Positions 50,011 to 60,971 of a stretch of DNA of 64,000 nucleotides are shown here, piece by piece. Numbering within the stretch: the stretch's first letter is position 1; every line of letters begins with the position of its first letter. A program made the translations under genes and the position numbers. The notes under the pieces are model-generated. The model made no database searches, had not been told where the DNA came from, and saw only the letters and a list, made by a program, of their open reading frames with translations. Origin of the DNA: Ceratorhiza oryzae-sativae (taxonomy: Eukaryota; Basidiomycota; Agaricomycetes; Cantharellales; Ceratobasidiaceae); the NCBI GenBank assembly GCA_030998015.1, contig JARWMV010000251.1:310001-374000 (forward strand), written 5' to 3'.

Positions 50011-50659
50011 GCTGTTGACGCGGTAGCAGTCGACGAAAGACTAGATTTTAGACAGCACTGACGCGAGGGGAGTAGAGCTTCCGAGTATAATGCGTGAGTC
50101 TGCTCAATCAAAAGTTTATATATGCGAACACATGGAAGTTGGCCACACGACCTCGAGCGCCCAGGGTGTGGGGTTGTCCGTGTTCAGTCGAAAGATGAGC
50201 CTGGAGAAGCCACGGGCTATGCAAGGCACAGCTAGGTCACAGAGACATGCCCAGCAGTTTACGATACATGCGTTACGAGCTTAACATCGAAATTGAGTTG
50301 CAATCGTGAGCGTAAAAACATTAACTACATGCTGAACAATTACAAGACTATGGTTTAGAGAAGCGTTCTCGATCCGCAGTGAAGCGCCTTCAGGCTGTCA
50401 TTTCCCTCACATATATAGTGCTTATTTGACATTATTCGCATGTCAAATGTCTCGTCTATCCTGTGTGCTATGTTGTGATATATCAGTCCAAAGGAAGGGG
50501 CACATGTGCCAAAAGAACTCTCACCGCGTCAATTTCATCCCCATTCCCGCATGCAGTCTACACCTTTTGTAAGAGCCTTCAGCAAATACTTGAATATAAA
50601 AGTAGCCTTTTATAAACTGCGTATACTGATGGGAACAATCGTTACGGTCATCGAGGATA
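50011..50659. other. Spacer between caspase-like copies A and B
   Basis: AT-rich with a 61-codon plus ORF (50506-50691) that has no support. I could not find a C-terminal VWTSLG-type exon of copy B here, so its 3' end may be lost. Confidence 0.4.
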
Positions 50660-51450
50660 CTTCTTATTTTGGGGCTAATTTTTTACTGTAAAAAAATCTG
50701 GCAGAAAGGTGTGACTGTGCATACATTATTGCTTCATGTACTTGTCCAATATTCTCTCCTCGTTTTAACTCCGCGACTACTTGGGTAAATGCGTAGGTGT
50801 GATGGTTCGCGCGCATTAGTCTGGCTCTGTCCTTTCCCGAGTCCGGCGCTAACCTGCGTGAGCACTTTCCCTTTGCCGACGCCATCGTCTACGGCCCTTT
50901 GGCGCTGGTGACAGCCACTCCAAGTTAACTGCAAATTCGATTACCAAAAGGCGCCTGGTGAGGGCCGAAATTAGCCATTACCACGTTTGCCTGAATCTTG
51001 TTTCTATCACTTTCCGACCTAGGCAAAGCTTCCGACCATATTTCCTCACGTTGACCGCAGAGGTTCAGTTACATGAGTATGTGGCTCATATTGGGGGGCG
51101 ACCTGTGTAGAAGCAGCTATGAGCAGAGTGAGTATATGCTAAAGGGGTCGCCGCTCACTATGAGGGCACGGTGTTCTGCAGGCGCCGGCGTAGAGCTCCC
51201 GTGGTTCCTCGGCACATGTAGACGATCTCCGTTTCGTGTGGCATGCTCAACATATTCTATGGGGTATTCGACCTCGGGCAGTGGCGAATCTTTGGAATCT
51301 AGTTTCTGAGCAACAACTGAGTTCGGGGCTCCGAGAAGAATCGGATTTAATCCTAGCTCTGTCGTTATTTCTAACAGAAAACGGGGCAAGAAAGCGCGAT
51401 GAGCAGCGATGATTGACGAATGGCCGCGGGTGAAGGCTTACCTGACATGA
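50660..51450 (-). pseudogene. Caspase-like copy B, internally deleted
   Basis: The first exon candidate near 51449 ends MS and is followed by a long exon, EITTELGLNPILLGAP to PAPAEHRALI (about 51380-51155). After an intron comes VAPQYEPHTHVTEPLRST (about 51100-51050), equivalent to the RALI-IAPQY start of the p20 domain in copies A and C. About 110 bp later the sequence resumes with LTWSGCHQRQRAVDDG (50890-50940), which corresponds to the WSACHQRQ block near the C-terminus of the paralogs, and then TYAFTQVVAELKRGENIGQVHEAI. The whole catalytic core, including the SGHG and CCHSGR motifs, is absent, so the copy cannot be a protease. Whether the remnant is still expressed is unknown. Confidence 0.7.
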
Positions 51451-52675
51451 TGGTAGGAATTAAAGTGGCTCAGGCCAAGAATAGGCTTGAAGAGTAAGAA
51501 AAATGACAGAGACTAGAGGAATGGGGTTGGAGTGAATGTTGATCCAAGTCTACCCGTGGTTTGAGCGGTGCCTTGGCCTCGAGTCAACCAGCCTTTCGCA
51601 ACTGCCAACGCCTAGGTATTCTTCGCAGGGACCACGCTTCCAAGAGCGTCTATCCTTCTATGTAGGATAGATCGGCCAGAGGAAAAAAAGCCGCTGAGGC
51701 CACATAGCTCGGGTTCCGTATCAGCGTAATTATTATAAACGAGACGTTGCGGATATTGAATGCCTAGCCATAATTGGGTCTTGAAGCTCACGAGTGAGTG
51801 AAAAGGGACATGCTTTGAGCTCGGAGATGCACTCGAGCTGAATGCCTCAAGGCGGCGAAGGCGACTGGCGTCTATTAGTCAGTGTCACATCATCCCGGGG
51901 CGGTGAGGCTGGCCTATGGGTAGCTTGATTCATGAGAGTAACGTGTACCAGTGAAGGAATCCCCGAAGTTATTTTTAATGTTGGTTTGCGCAGACCTGCG
52001 TCACTATGAGCAATAACCGTTCGCGCTGATTTAAGGCCAACCATTCAGCAGTGGCTGTAGCCCCTTTTCTTTTCTTTTCTTTTCGCATTCAACGGGTTAG
52101 ACTAAGCTAATGACGAATCGCATCGATCTGTCCCAAGGATTACACAGGCGATAGACCCTATACTTAGCCGTGTGGACGTGAATCCCCACATATGCGACCT
52201 GAGGTTTCCTTCTGTTTCGCTCGACTCCCCTACCTATGACTTCGTGCCCTCACGGATGCACGTTCGTCCAACTATATACTAACTTTGGCGTGGCCACTCA
52301 AGCTTGCATGGCTCATTTGATCTCGACTGGACCGTCCGGACCTTCGCGGCTTTGTCTGCTCCCCAGGGCCTAGTAGCTGATCCCACCACTATATCTTTAC
52401 AGATGGTATCGATGTTTCCCATCTTCTCATAACCTCCAAATTTCCTCGTGCCGGCGTTTGCCGAAGCAGGAATGGCGGTTTACACTGTGGTGGGCCTCGC
52501 ATTGTTAGAATTGACCTGGATCATACATAACAAACATTGGTTTGTTAACCCGATACAAATTGCGCATACATCCAAAGATATCAGTAGTCTCTTTCGGATT
52601 CTCAACTAGGAGTTCAGATAATAAAATCCCAGTCAAGCTTCTCGAACTGGATCATGATATTATCAGCATAAATTG
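51451..52675. other. Spacer between caspase-like copies B and C
   Basis: About 1.2 kb without a supported gene. A pentanucleotide repeat (TTTTC, about four copies) lies at 52069-52086. Short ORFs overlap on both strands. The interval should include the promoter of copy B and the 3' flank of copy C. Confidence 0.4.
52066..52086 (+). repeat. TTTTC pentanucleotide microsatellite
   Basis: About four perfect copies of TTTTC in tandem inside the spacer between caspase-like copies B and C. Confidence 0.6.
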
Positions 52676-55260
52676 TTAACCAGTCATACGGAGAATAAAC
52701 AGACTGACTGCTTGATCTTCACTACCCAACCCCAAGGAGGTCCAAACCTTTTGATGTCACATCGCATAGTTATGTTAAGCCATTGGTAATATCTTTAATA
52801 AGATTTCCTCACCTGGGGGTATTGGAGATATGGTTCTTTTGTGTCGGCTTCGGCTATCTCCTTCATAGCATGACTATTGACGTATATGTAGGATTGAATA
52901 ATACTACGTTCATGCAAATTACTCACCGTAGTTCTTCATAAAACTCCTTAACAGTAAGTGTACTGTTTTTACGTTTTGCATCTTTGAGGATATTAGTAAA
53001 CGTCTGCACAGACGTAAATTTGTGAGTGCTGAATTTCAGCTGCTCATTTGATATAGAATAGAACTTACAGTTGTGAATAGCCCTGAAAAGAATTGCTGGG
53101 CTTCTTGGCGTTGATGGCAGGCGCTCCAAGCAAGCTGTAATCACAATACTTCAGCTTGGGAAAACCAATAATTTGAGTAATAACGGTACCACGTCTGCTT
53201 TTATGTGATCGAATTCTGTCTCAGTTTGAGGCAAAGAGTCACTTCTTCTTCCGTTGTCCAATTTTTTCTTGACCGTTTCGGACCCTGTCAAGGATATATC
53301 GAGTGGAGAGTTCAAAAGGCAGACAAAATCCAACCCAGAGTCGTTTGGACTATTATTAGATTTTCGAGGTGCATCACCATCTGGTTTGGGTGGGCTTTTG
53401 ATAGGTGGATTGGAATGACTAGAAGTGGGATCGTCGGTTTCTGTGAGGCTCATGTTGGCCACTGCACCTATCAAAGGCTTGGCGTTTGAAGAGCTAGCCT
53501 GGGAAGGCGAGCTAGGTTTACGTTCTGTAGGTTGTTTATTTTTTCCTTGTCTTGCACTATTAGCTGTCTTGATTTCATTCTTGCACATAGGCAAGTCTGG
53601 CCTTCCTCGCTTTCCATCGCCTATTAGTTTGACTCCACAAGCTTCCAGTATGTCATGTATTTCAGGCGCTGGCTATCCATAGTAGCCTGTGCAAAAACTC
53701 ACAGAGGATCCTCCCACTATGGCAGCACTTGGTACAGATACCATCAGTCTCGGAGGGAGGCTCTCCTATGTTAAGCCAAAACTTACATCGAATGTACACT
53801 GAAATCGGCCTCGATTTAGCGTTAGTTTGAGTGTGCACACTATGCTTACCGTCAATCTGCAACCTGGTGGTAGCTTTGACAACTCTTCATTTAATTCCTA
53901 AGTCGTAATTTCAACCAGGAAGCCCGGTGTATGCGATTGGAGCCTAGGCATGGTTGACTTACGCTATCACGAATAATATTGAGTTCCAGCTCGTCTCCTT
54001 CATAGAATGCGCCCCAAGCATATGCCGCCACAAGAGCTAAGGGTTGCTTTGGGTTGGATCGTTTAACGTGAAAGCGAATTGGCCTCGTACCTTCATTGTA
54101 ATATTTCATTCGATCCTCAGGAATGTCAATGTCGCCTGGGTAAACCCGGGCGTAGCGTTTAGTATTAATCGAACTGGGGTCCAGTTCAGTGTCGCCGTAT
54201 TTGGGCCTTTTATCGACTGGAACCTCAACTGCCTTTTTCCCCTTCCCTTTTTCGCTTTCGATCAAAATGCCATGGCCACTAACTTTGGGGTGTGTTGGTG
54301 ACACGTTGGATGACCAATGCAATTATCTAGGAACCCACAATGGAGATACCGGTAGTCATCTTGTCGAGTATTTGAAACAAGCCACCGTAAGCCTTTTCTC
54401 TGACATATATGCGGTCAACTCCAAGATTACAACGAAAGGCACGTTATGTGTCGTTGCAAGGGTGAAACTTACTATGTTATCCTGAGTGGGATTAAAATCG
54501 GGGGAGCACTCAACTAGAATGCGGATATCGCGTGGGTCGTATTGATGATCCACTAAATCCATCAAGAGAACGAGTACAAGTAAGCCACAACTTCAACCTA
54601 GCCCGAATCAAACGGTATGTTCATACCCAGCATTTTGTGAACAGCCTTTGCGTCCAAAAGAGTTCCTTGGAGCTTTTTGAAGCTGTAGTCGGTTAGATGA
54701 CCGATGTATTGTGGCGCGATCTGCATTGTAAGGTGTCGTAGTTAGCTATATCTATGCCGATTTTTTTTTTGATTCGGTAGCGGGGTGTATTACTATAAGT
54801 GCTCGCCGCTTAGCCGAAGCTTGTGGCGATTCTCGCTGATAATCGGCGTGCATCTTAATTGCAGCTTTGACAGAAGTAATTGCATCCTGAAGTCTCCCTT
54901 TCACCGAGGCTTGCTCTGCTTGAGCCGCAGCTGGGCTTTGGATTCCTCGTAAAACATTCTCTGATCGTTCTAATCATCTCGTGGTAAGCCGGCGTTGAGC
55001 TATGTATCAGTCGGTGTAGATTCACCAGCCATCTGATTGTAGGTACAATTGAGTTATCAGTGAGAGGCGGGAACGCCGTACTAGAGGGGATGAGACTCGA
55101 TGTGGGTATGAGCGTCGAATCGTCTCGATGTCCACTTAAAATACATTCAGGAGCGTCTATCTGTCGAGTGTCATCAAGTTTCCGTCGACACGGTGACACC
55201 AGACTTGGGGGGTGCCGACGGAGATCGGCTCGGGATCAGCCGACGAGACAAAGCCTGCAT
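52676..55260 (-). CDS. Caspase-like cysteine peptidase (C14), copy C
   Basis: A paralog of copy A with the same plan. An ATG at 55260 (MQALSRRLIPSRSPSAPP) followed by a one-base break leads to a long N-terminal region. Then come RGIQSPAAAQAEQASVKGRL, KRRALIV, APQYIGHLTDYSFKKLQGTL, DPRDIRILVECSPDFNPTQD, and YRYLHF joined over an intron to SGHG (54269-54280). The Cys motif CCHSGRIL is at 53710-53727. Further exons carry a Ser/Pro/Lys-rich insertion, AWSACHQRQEAQQFFSGLFT (about 53095-53150), the helix FTNILKDAKRKNSTLTV, and EPYLQYPQ joined to VWTSLGLGSEDQAVSL, stop 52676. Both catalytic residues are kept. Frame shifts near the 5' end make the start uncertain. It is divergent from FRA10AC1. Confidence 0.8.
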
Positions 55261-55373
55261 AAGATATTACTCGATTAGGGGCAGCTTTAGCTAGAGCTCA
55301 CCAGAACGCGACGGGCTCCAGGTTCTTGGTTAGCGGCCGGCGCCTACCGCACAGCCTAGATCCAACACACGTC

Positions 55374-56211
55374 ATGTCGGCCTCATCGTCCACCCAATCC
55401 GACTTTGCACGCTCGGTATTCCGAAACAGCCTTCGCGGAGAGGACGCGTATTCCCGACACATACGATACATCACCCAGTTCCAGAACGTCTACGGTGGCG
55501 GATCAAAGGTGCCAGCAAAGACAGGAAAGACAGAGTTAGATGGTTTAATTCAGCAGCACAAGTCGGTAATGTTCAATTCGAAACACTGTCCACCTCTAAT
55601 CCAAGTTCCATCAGATTCTTGAGAGACGATGATGATAAACAACTAGAAGAATTGTCGGCCGAGGAGCGGATTGCTGTGAAATACTATAGAGGTCTTTTCA
55701 AGGAATTCGCTCTCGTTGACCTGAAGCATTACAAAAGCGGCAAGGTAAGTATATCTTTCATTTATTTTTATTCTGGTGCTTGATATCACATAAAGTTTGC
55801 GCTCCGCTGGCGAACCGAAGATGAGGTCGTGGATGGGTGCGGGCAATTTACTTGCGGCAACACCCGATGCGCCTACCACAAAGAACAAGAGCGGCGACAA
55901 CCAACCCTATTGACTCTCGAATTACCGTTTGCGTACGAAGAGCAGGGAGAGGCGAAAGAAGCTCTTGTCAAGGTAAATACTCAAATTCGTAATCGGATTC
56001 CGGATTTACGTTCGTGAACAAGGTGGTTTTGTGCGGGCGTTGCAAAAAAAAGCTAATGTGGAAACGAGAGAAAGAAAAGGAGGGTGCAGTTGACGAACAG
56101 GCGGTTGGGAGGCCAGAAATGAGAGAACGCGACCAGGGTCGGAGGGAACGGGAGCGTGAACGAAAAGACGAAACCTCTCGTCGGCGCTCGCACTCGCCTC
56201 GAAGGCATTAA
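55374..56211 (+). CDS. FRA10AC1-family protein
   Basis: Homolog of human FRA10AC1, a nuclear protein linked to the spliceosome. The start MSASSSTQSDFARSVFRNSL leads to EDAYSRHIRYITQF. Later exons give LSAEERIAVKYYRGLFKEFA, LVDLKHYKSGK, then FALRWRTEDEVVDGCGQFTC with a zinc-ligand-like C-GNTRC pattern, LELPFAYEEQGEAKEALVK, and VVLCGRCKKKLMWKREK. This is the order seen in the family, with Cys pairs likely to bind zinc. The tail is an Arg/Glu-rich RS-like stretch ending SHSPRRH at 56211. Four exons or so. It is convergent with NDUFAF7, with 64 bp between stops. Confidence 0.85.
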
Positions 56212-56275
56212 TGCTGTCGGTTGCTGGCCAAATACGTCGGCGAAAATCGATGTCATTCCATTCGATATTTATGAA

Positions 56276-58048
56276 CTATTCACCAAAAGGGTATGTTGTC
56301 CCAGCGGCAGATGAGAGGCCGAGTACTTGTACTGTGTTCCCATACCCAAAGGATCCATCAACCTCTGCGCGCCCTTTTCCAGGGATGTTCGTCTTTCGCG
56401 GTCCGTTGTGTTATCCAATAATTTTTGCAATCGAATCATTGCTCCCATCCTTTGAAGGAATATCCGCTGCGTTATCGGGCCATGGCATGTTGCACCTTAG
56501 ATATCCAATTCAAGATGAAAGCACACAGACTCTGGTTGTGTATTTACCTGCGACCGCGATGGCTTCTCGAAGGTACGCAAAGTCGACGTTCGCAGTAAGA
56601 TCGCACATGCCAGGCTGGTGGAATACATCACAAGTTTATGTTTTTGAAAGGCCTGCGGGTTTACAATCGGTTACAGAGGCTCGCTATCAAACCACCCTGA
56701 CCGTGCTCACCCGAAACGAAGACCCAAAGAACCTGTCATCACCATAATCTATCACAAGCCCGGCTCCTCCCCCTTTCGCGTTAACAAGTTTTCCTACATA
56801 CTGCGCGATACCCCATGATGCTGGGGAGACTTCGATTCTCGAGCCAACGGGCAGTTTGGTAAAGCGAGGTGATGACAGGCCTAGAGTGTGCGCAAGGGGA
56901 GAAAGCTTTCCAGAAAGGACATATCGGAACTGGGTCAACTGAGGCTCATTGGACAAATTGGTTGCAGCTGAAGTAGTCGACCTAACATAATGTCTCAGTC
57001 ACACAAACAGTAGAAAGTGAATTCCAATACGCTAACGTTGGTTGTGATGTTCTATCAATATCAATCAGAACTTCCTGGAAGCCTTGTGGAGTTTTCTGTG
57101 TAACGTATTCATGGGCAAGATCGCGAAATTAAAGAACAAAGAAATACTTCAATGATATAGATAGGAATGGCGTCGAAGAACTCGTGGGCAATAACTAGCG
57201 TGAAGAGTTTCGCTATAATCACATCGTCAGCAAAATACGAGCATGGGTTTTTGAAGATTCACCATTTGGCTCCACTTCTTCTGTGCGATCATGCCAGTAA
57301 AGCACGCCGCTTGGTACACGCCCCTCCAACTTGGTTCGTTGTTCTTCTCGTAGGCGAGCACTTGTTTCTACTAGGTGAACACTCTGGATCAGTCCTTTTG
57401 TTTGTCGGATCGAATTCAGTGTCTGCATCATCCAAATTATACCCGGATTTGTAGCAGCCGAGAGTGCTAACTCACCCGCAACACATCATCCATAAGCGTT
57501 CCTCTACCCGGTCCTAATTCGACTATTCTTATAGGCTTGGCTTCCCCGCATGCTATCCATTGGGATACTAGCCATATACCTACGAGCTACCTATGTCAGT
57601 CGAGTTCTGATAGTACTAAGGTGCGGCCGTATTGATGAGCCATACTCAAAGCGTTACGCACCTCACCAAAAACCTGACTGATTTCTGGGCTGGTTATGAA
57701 ATCTCCCTTGGAACCAATCGGTTCTCCCTTCATGTAATAGCCTTCTGTAGGGTGGGAAAGACATAGATGCATATATTCCGAAACAGAAATGGGACCCTTG
57801 GCCTAGCTCAAACTAGTTGAGCACAAGCAAAACAAAAACAGTGCGGTGCATGCCTGAATCGAACTAGATATGATCTTGCGAAGCGGAGTGGAGCCGTCTG
57901 GATCCAAGTTGGGAGAAGAATCCAGCCCGCTCGGTGTGTGTATGCCCTGACATTTTTCGAGAGCGAGCCAATAACCAGCGACCCTTCGTAAAGATCGCGA
58001 CCATCTCAGATAGGAAAGAAGAGGAAAGTTAGACGTGTATATTCGCAT
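56276..58048 (-). CDS. NDUFAF7/MidA-family protein arginine methyltransferase, mitochondrial
   Basis: The SAM-dependent methyltransferase that symmetrically methylates an arginine of complex I subunit NDUFS2 during assembly. The start at 58048 gives a basic presequence (MRIYTSNFPLLSYLRWSRSLRR). Downstream are GPISVSEYMHLCLSHPTEGYY, GDFITSPEISQVFGE, the SAM-site ELGPGRGTLMDDVLR, SVHLVETSARLREEQ, and, after the middle exons, SRIEVSPASWGIAQYVGKLV and VIDYGDDRFFGSSFR. A C-terminal VDFAYLREAIA and GMGTQYKYLGLSS follow once two single lost bases are allowed (near 56625 and 56325). The stop is at 56276. The second intron appears to use a GC donor (CAG, then GCATGC) near 57857. Confidence 0.88.
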
Positions 58049-58616
58049 AGCAATTTTTTCGGATCCGATTTATTCCTTTCGGGTTGCGAGCCAGTGACAA
58101 AGCCTAGTAGATTCGACAGGTGGTAGAAGGGAGGAAACTGATAGTTATTTGGCGGTGCTTGTCCCCGACAAGCGCTGAATAAGGCCACTATGATACCCGA
58201 CTGAAACAGCACTAAGACGAAGGGGAGGGGCGAAGAGAGGATCAAATACATAGGTTAGGCCAGCTAGAGATACATGTGAAATTATAAACAAAGGCGGAAA
58301 GAATAGGTTTAAATAAAGTACAAGAACCTACGGCCATGCAAAATCGAAGCATTGTATGAGCTCGCCCCCCACGGTATATGCGCTTGAACCTAGCGACTCA
58401 ATATTTGCTTTACCTTCCGTGAGCCTTTAGTAGCTCATCAGTGTATTTCGCTAACTGCTTGTGTTGCGGCTGGGGTGCGATAGATACGAACTCTCGGGCA
58501 TGCTCGAGCTTGTGGAGGCGCTGTTATCTTGCTTCCTCGGTAAATAATCTTCTTGACCCGCGCACGTCCGATCGCTTTGGGCCAAATCTTTGCAGCGACG
58601 CCCTTCAAACGCCTCT
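58049..58616. other. Intergenic, NDUFAF7 promoter and caspase-like D 3' flank
   Basis: About 570 bp. A basic 60-codon minus frame (58438-58620) and a hydrophobic 81-codon minus frame (58006-58251) overlap it, but neither has splice support. The basic frame could be an alternative C-terminal exon of the gene ending at 58617. Confidence 0.35.
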
Positions 58617-60040
58617 TCATTGGTATAAAGGAAAAAATTGCACTCTAGCTCTCCCGGTGGGTATGACTGGGGCTACAGCAGTATTCAAAGTTGTGTTGCG
58701 CCGCACAAGAGTTCCGGTTATCTTAACAGCGGGCCCTTTAGGCTGCAACCCCTCGTAAAAATCAATAATAAAAAACTAATATATCGCCAAGGTGGGGTAC
58801 TCACATTATACTTGCGGTACCAGCGATTCCCTTGAATGTGTTCTTCCACACGTTGGATGAGACAGGCACTTCGCCAGATGTACGCAACCATGTCGCGCAT
58901 GTCTATATCATACTAAATATAACTGATCAGCGATATTTGTACAGATATCGTCGACAAATAGCTTACCTTGTACTCCCAAAACCAACCAGTAACGGCTTGA
59001 ACGGGGGTTGCGTCATTCTCGCCATGACGGTGCTCACACAAGCTTCCTGAGCCGCAGATATTACATATGCATACAGCCCATGGGCTATCGCATCCAGCAC
59101 GGTCACGAATTATCCCACGATGTAATTTGACTACAGTGATCATCCAGTATCCGAGCTTTTCTAAGAAAAAGAAGGGTACTCTCTGGACTCCATCAGAATT
59201 ATACAGGGTAGTCTCTAGGGAATGAGAGCAAGCTAGCAATTCGTTTAGCGTCAAAGTAACTGCTTTTAGGAACTGAGAACAAGGAATCCTTCTATCAAGA
59301 GAAACATCCTCTGCAGTTTGTCGTGGGGAACAAGCCCAAACAATATAGATTTGCTCTAGCATGCTCGCTTCTGGCAAACGGGGCAAGTCGAGACTTTTTC
59401 GGCAATGGTCAAACGCGATATATACCGGGATGAACCTGTTGATTTCCAGGCGAACACTATGAACCCAGTCCAAGAGTTCGGCTGGAGTTAGAAACTCGGA
59501 GTCGCTGAGCCAGAAGTTGTTGCTGCCAAAGCCATGTCCAGTGAAATACAGAACAACTGGCGTAGAATTCTGGAAGGCCGTACGAAAGGTAATTGAAAGT
59601 TTTCGCCGAACGATCTCTTGAGTAGTACTAGATCCCTTGATAGAATAAATTGTGTGGTGTTGTCCAAATAGCTCACACAGCAGGTCAACATCGCGCAATG
59701 GCCCGGGCAAGGTTTCGTCACCTATTCCTACCACCAGTGCGGTAAAAGAAGACCCTGACCCAAACAGAATCGGTTTTGAGATAGAGAGCCGGGTTGAGGT
59801 AGGCTGCTCGATGTCGGCATCCTCTGATTGCGATCTCCTATCCGTTGTAGGAGATGTGGATGAGTTGGCACGGGTAGCGTAAATATCTAAACATTAAGCG
59901 ACGGGGAGTTGATCGGGTTATATTAATGCGTTAAGAGCAGTGGCTTACTCACCTCGGATATCAACGGTGCCAGGCGGGGATGATAAATTATTGGATGTGG
60001 ATAAATCGTGATGCTCCTTGAAAATAGACCACATCCACAT
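58617..60040 (-). CDS. Divergent caspase-like protein, copy D
   Basis: A p20-like caspase domain unlike copies A-C in sequence. The ATG at 60040 opens MWMWSIFKEHHDLSTSNNL, joined in frame over an intron (about 59887-59946) to IYATRANSS and the main exon. That exon reads LVVGIGDETLPGPLRDVDLL, VVLYFTGHG (His motif, 59525-59545), LSDSEFLTPAELLDWV, PVYIAFDHCRKS (Cys at the catalytic position, about 59394-59416) and IYIVWACSPRQTAED. Later exons carry WFWEYK, then MVAYIWRSACLIQRVEEH, and a basic end, NGLQPKGPAVKITG to FFPLYQ, stop 58617. All exons join without frameshift. The His-Cys dyad is present, but DCC is replaced by FDHC, so activity is possible but unproven. Confidence 0.72.
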
Positions 60041-60129
60041 AACGGCTCTTTGGAGATAATAGAGCGTTATATTGAGCCAGAGATTTATTGTCGTGGGAGT
60101 ATGTGCCTCCGCTTTTGAAGTGAGGGGAG
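60041..60129 (-). other. Possible 5' coding extension of caspase-like copy D
   Basis: The frame of the copy D start codon stays open upstream (NLWLNITLYYLQRAV) back to an acceptor-like AG near 60129. Reading from there would add a second hydrophobic stretch in front of MWMWSIF. Confidence 0.35.
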
Positions 60130-60522
60130 CTAATTGTCATTTGTGGGTTTGAAAACAATATTCAGCGTCCGCTGTAACGTATACACAATCACGATACCAC
60201 TTACGTCGAGGTGTGTGGGATAATAATTGTTCAGGTGTGGCATAACGGTGTTGGTTCTTGTGGCGGATGCTCGACGTTCAAGTCTTTTCTTCAATCTCGA
60301 CTGCCATGTTAAACCCATCGACACAAGGATGAGGAACCCCAGAGCTATAGCAAGCTTGGCAGCACAAATACAGATGAACGCGGTGGTGGAAGGGTGTGTA
60401 TCGGGTATGCTCTGCGACCCGCGAATTGGAGGCTCAAGGTCGAGAAGTGTAGCCGTACTAAGCGAAGATCGGAATCTGAGCCGTTCATCTGCCAAGTGTT
60501 CGGCGCAGTATGTGAAACCCAT
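60130..60522 (-). CDS. Small single-pass membrane protein, or 5' exon of copy D
   Basis: Starts MGFTYCAEHLADERLRFRSS and contains one clear membrane helix, AFICICAAKLAIALGFLILV, followed by basic residues (RLKKRLERRAS). A good donor (GTAAGT) follows at about 60205. The following exon (about 60120-60040) has an open frame, KAEAHTPTTINLWLNITLYY, running into the ATG of copy D, but it is out of phase by one base with this ORF. Given the frequent single-base losses here, this may be the membrane-anchored N-terminus of the caspase-like protein. It may also be a separate 130-residue protein. Confidence 0.5.
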   Translation of the reverse strand: MGFTYCAEHLADERLRFRSSLSTATLLDLEPPIRGSQSIPDTHPSTTAFICICAAKLAIALGFLILVSMGLTWQSRLKKRLERRASATRTNTVMPHLNNYYPTHLDVSGIVIVYTLQRTLNIVFKPTNDN

Positions 60523-60701
60523 CGCCTCCTAGTCAGAACTGGGGATCCTCTCGGGGGGCCCGAGAGCTAGCGATCTTATGTTCTTCGATCCAAGGCAATG
60601 CTCATTATGTCTGTCTACCCTTTGATATTTGGTTAAGGCTGTGATGAGCCGAGGAGGGGCGCCTATTGCACTGGTTTGATATACTAAATTTCTCTTATCT
60701 T
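60523..60701. other. Short spacer to the inverted-repeat element
   Basis: No gene is supported. The CTT at 60699-60701 is the left member of a possible target-site duplication. Confidence 0.4.
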
Positions 60702-60782
60702 CACCACAGTTCACTCGATTTTTTCCCAGCGCTGTCCAGGCGGGATGGGGCGGGACGGGACGGGACGAGGCGGGACAGAGCG
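60702..60782 (+). repeat. Left terminal inverted repeat with GGGAC subterminal motifs
   Basis: Begins CACCACAGTTC and runs into GGCGGGATGGGGCGGGAC and repeated GGGAC units. It matches the reverse complement of the right end with a few substitutions (for example GCGCTG against GCACTG). Further scattered units, in both orientations, continue to about 60910. Confidence 0.8.
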
Positions 60783-60971
60783 GGATGGCGCAGGGACGCG
60801 TCTGGGATAATGCTCGAGGGACAGGGCGGGACAGGTTCAGGAAATTCGGCATCCCGCGCTGTCCTTCCCTGTCCCTTAATATTCTTTTTCCATCCCGGGC
60901 CTGTCCTGCGATATCCTTCCTTATCTAGCCATATCATGTAATCTAAAATAATTACTATTATTCGTTTATAG

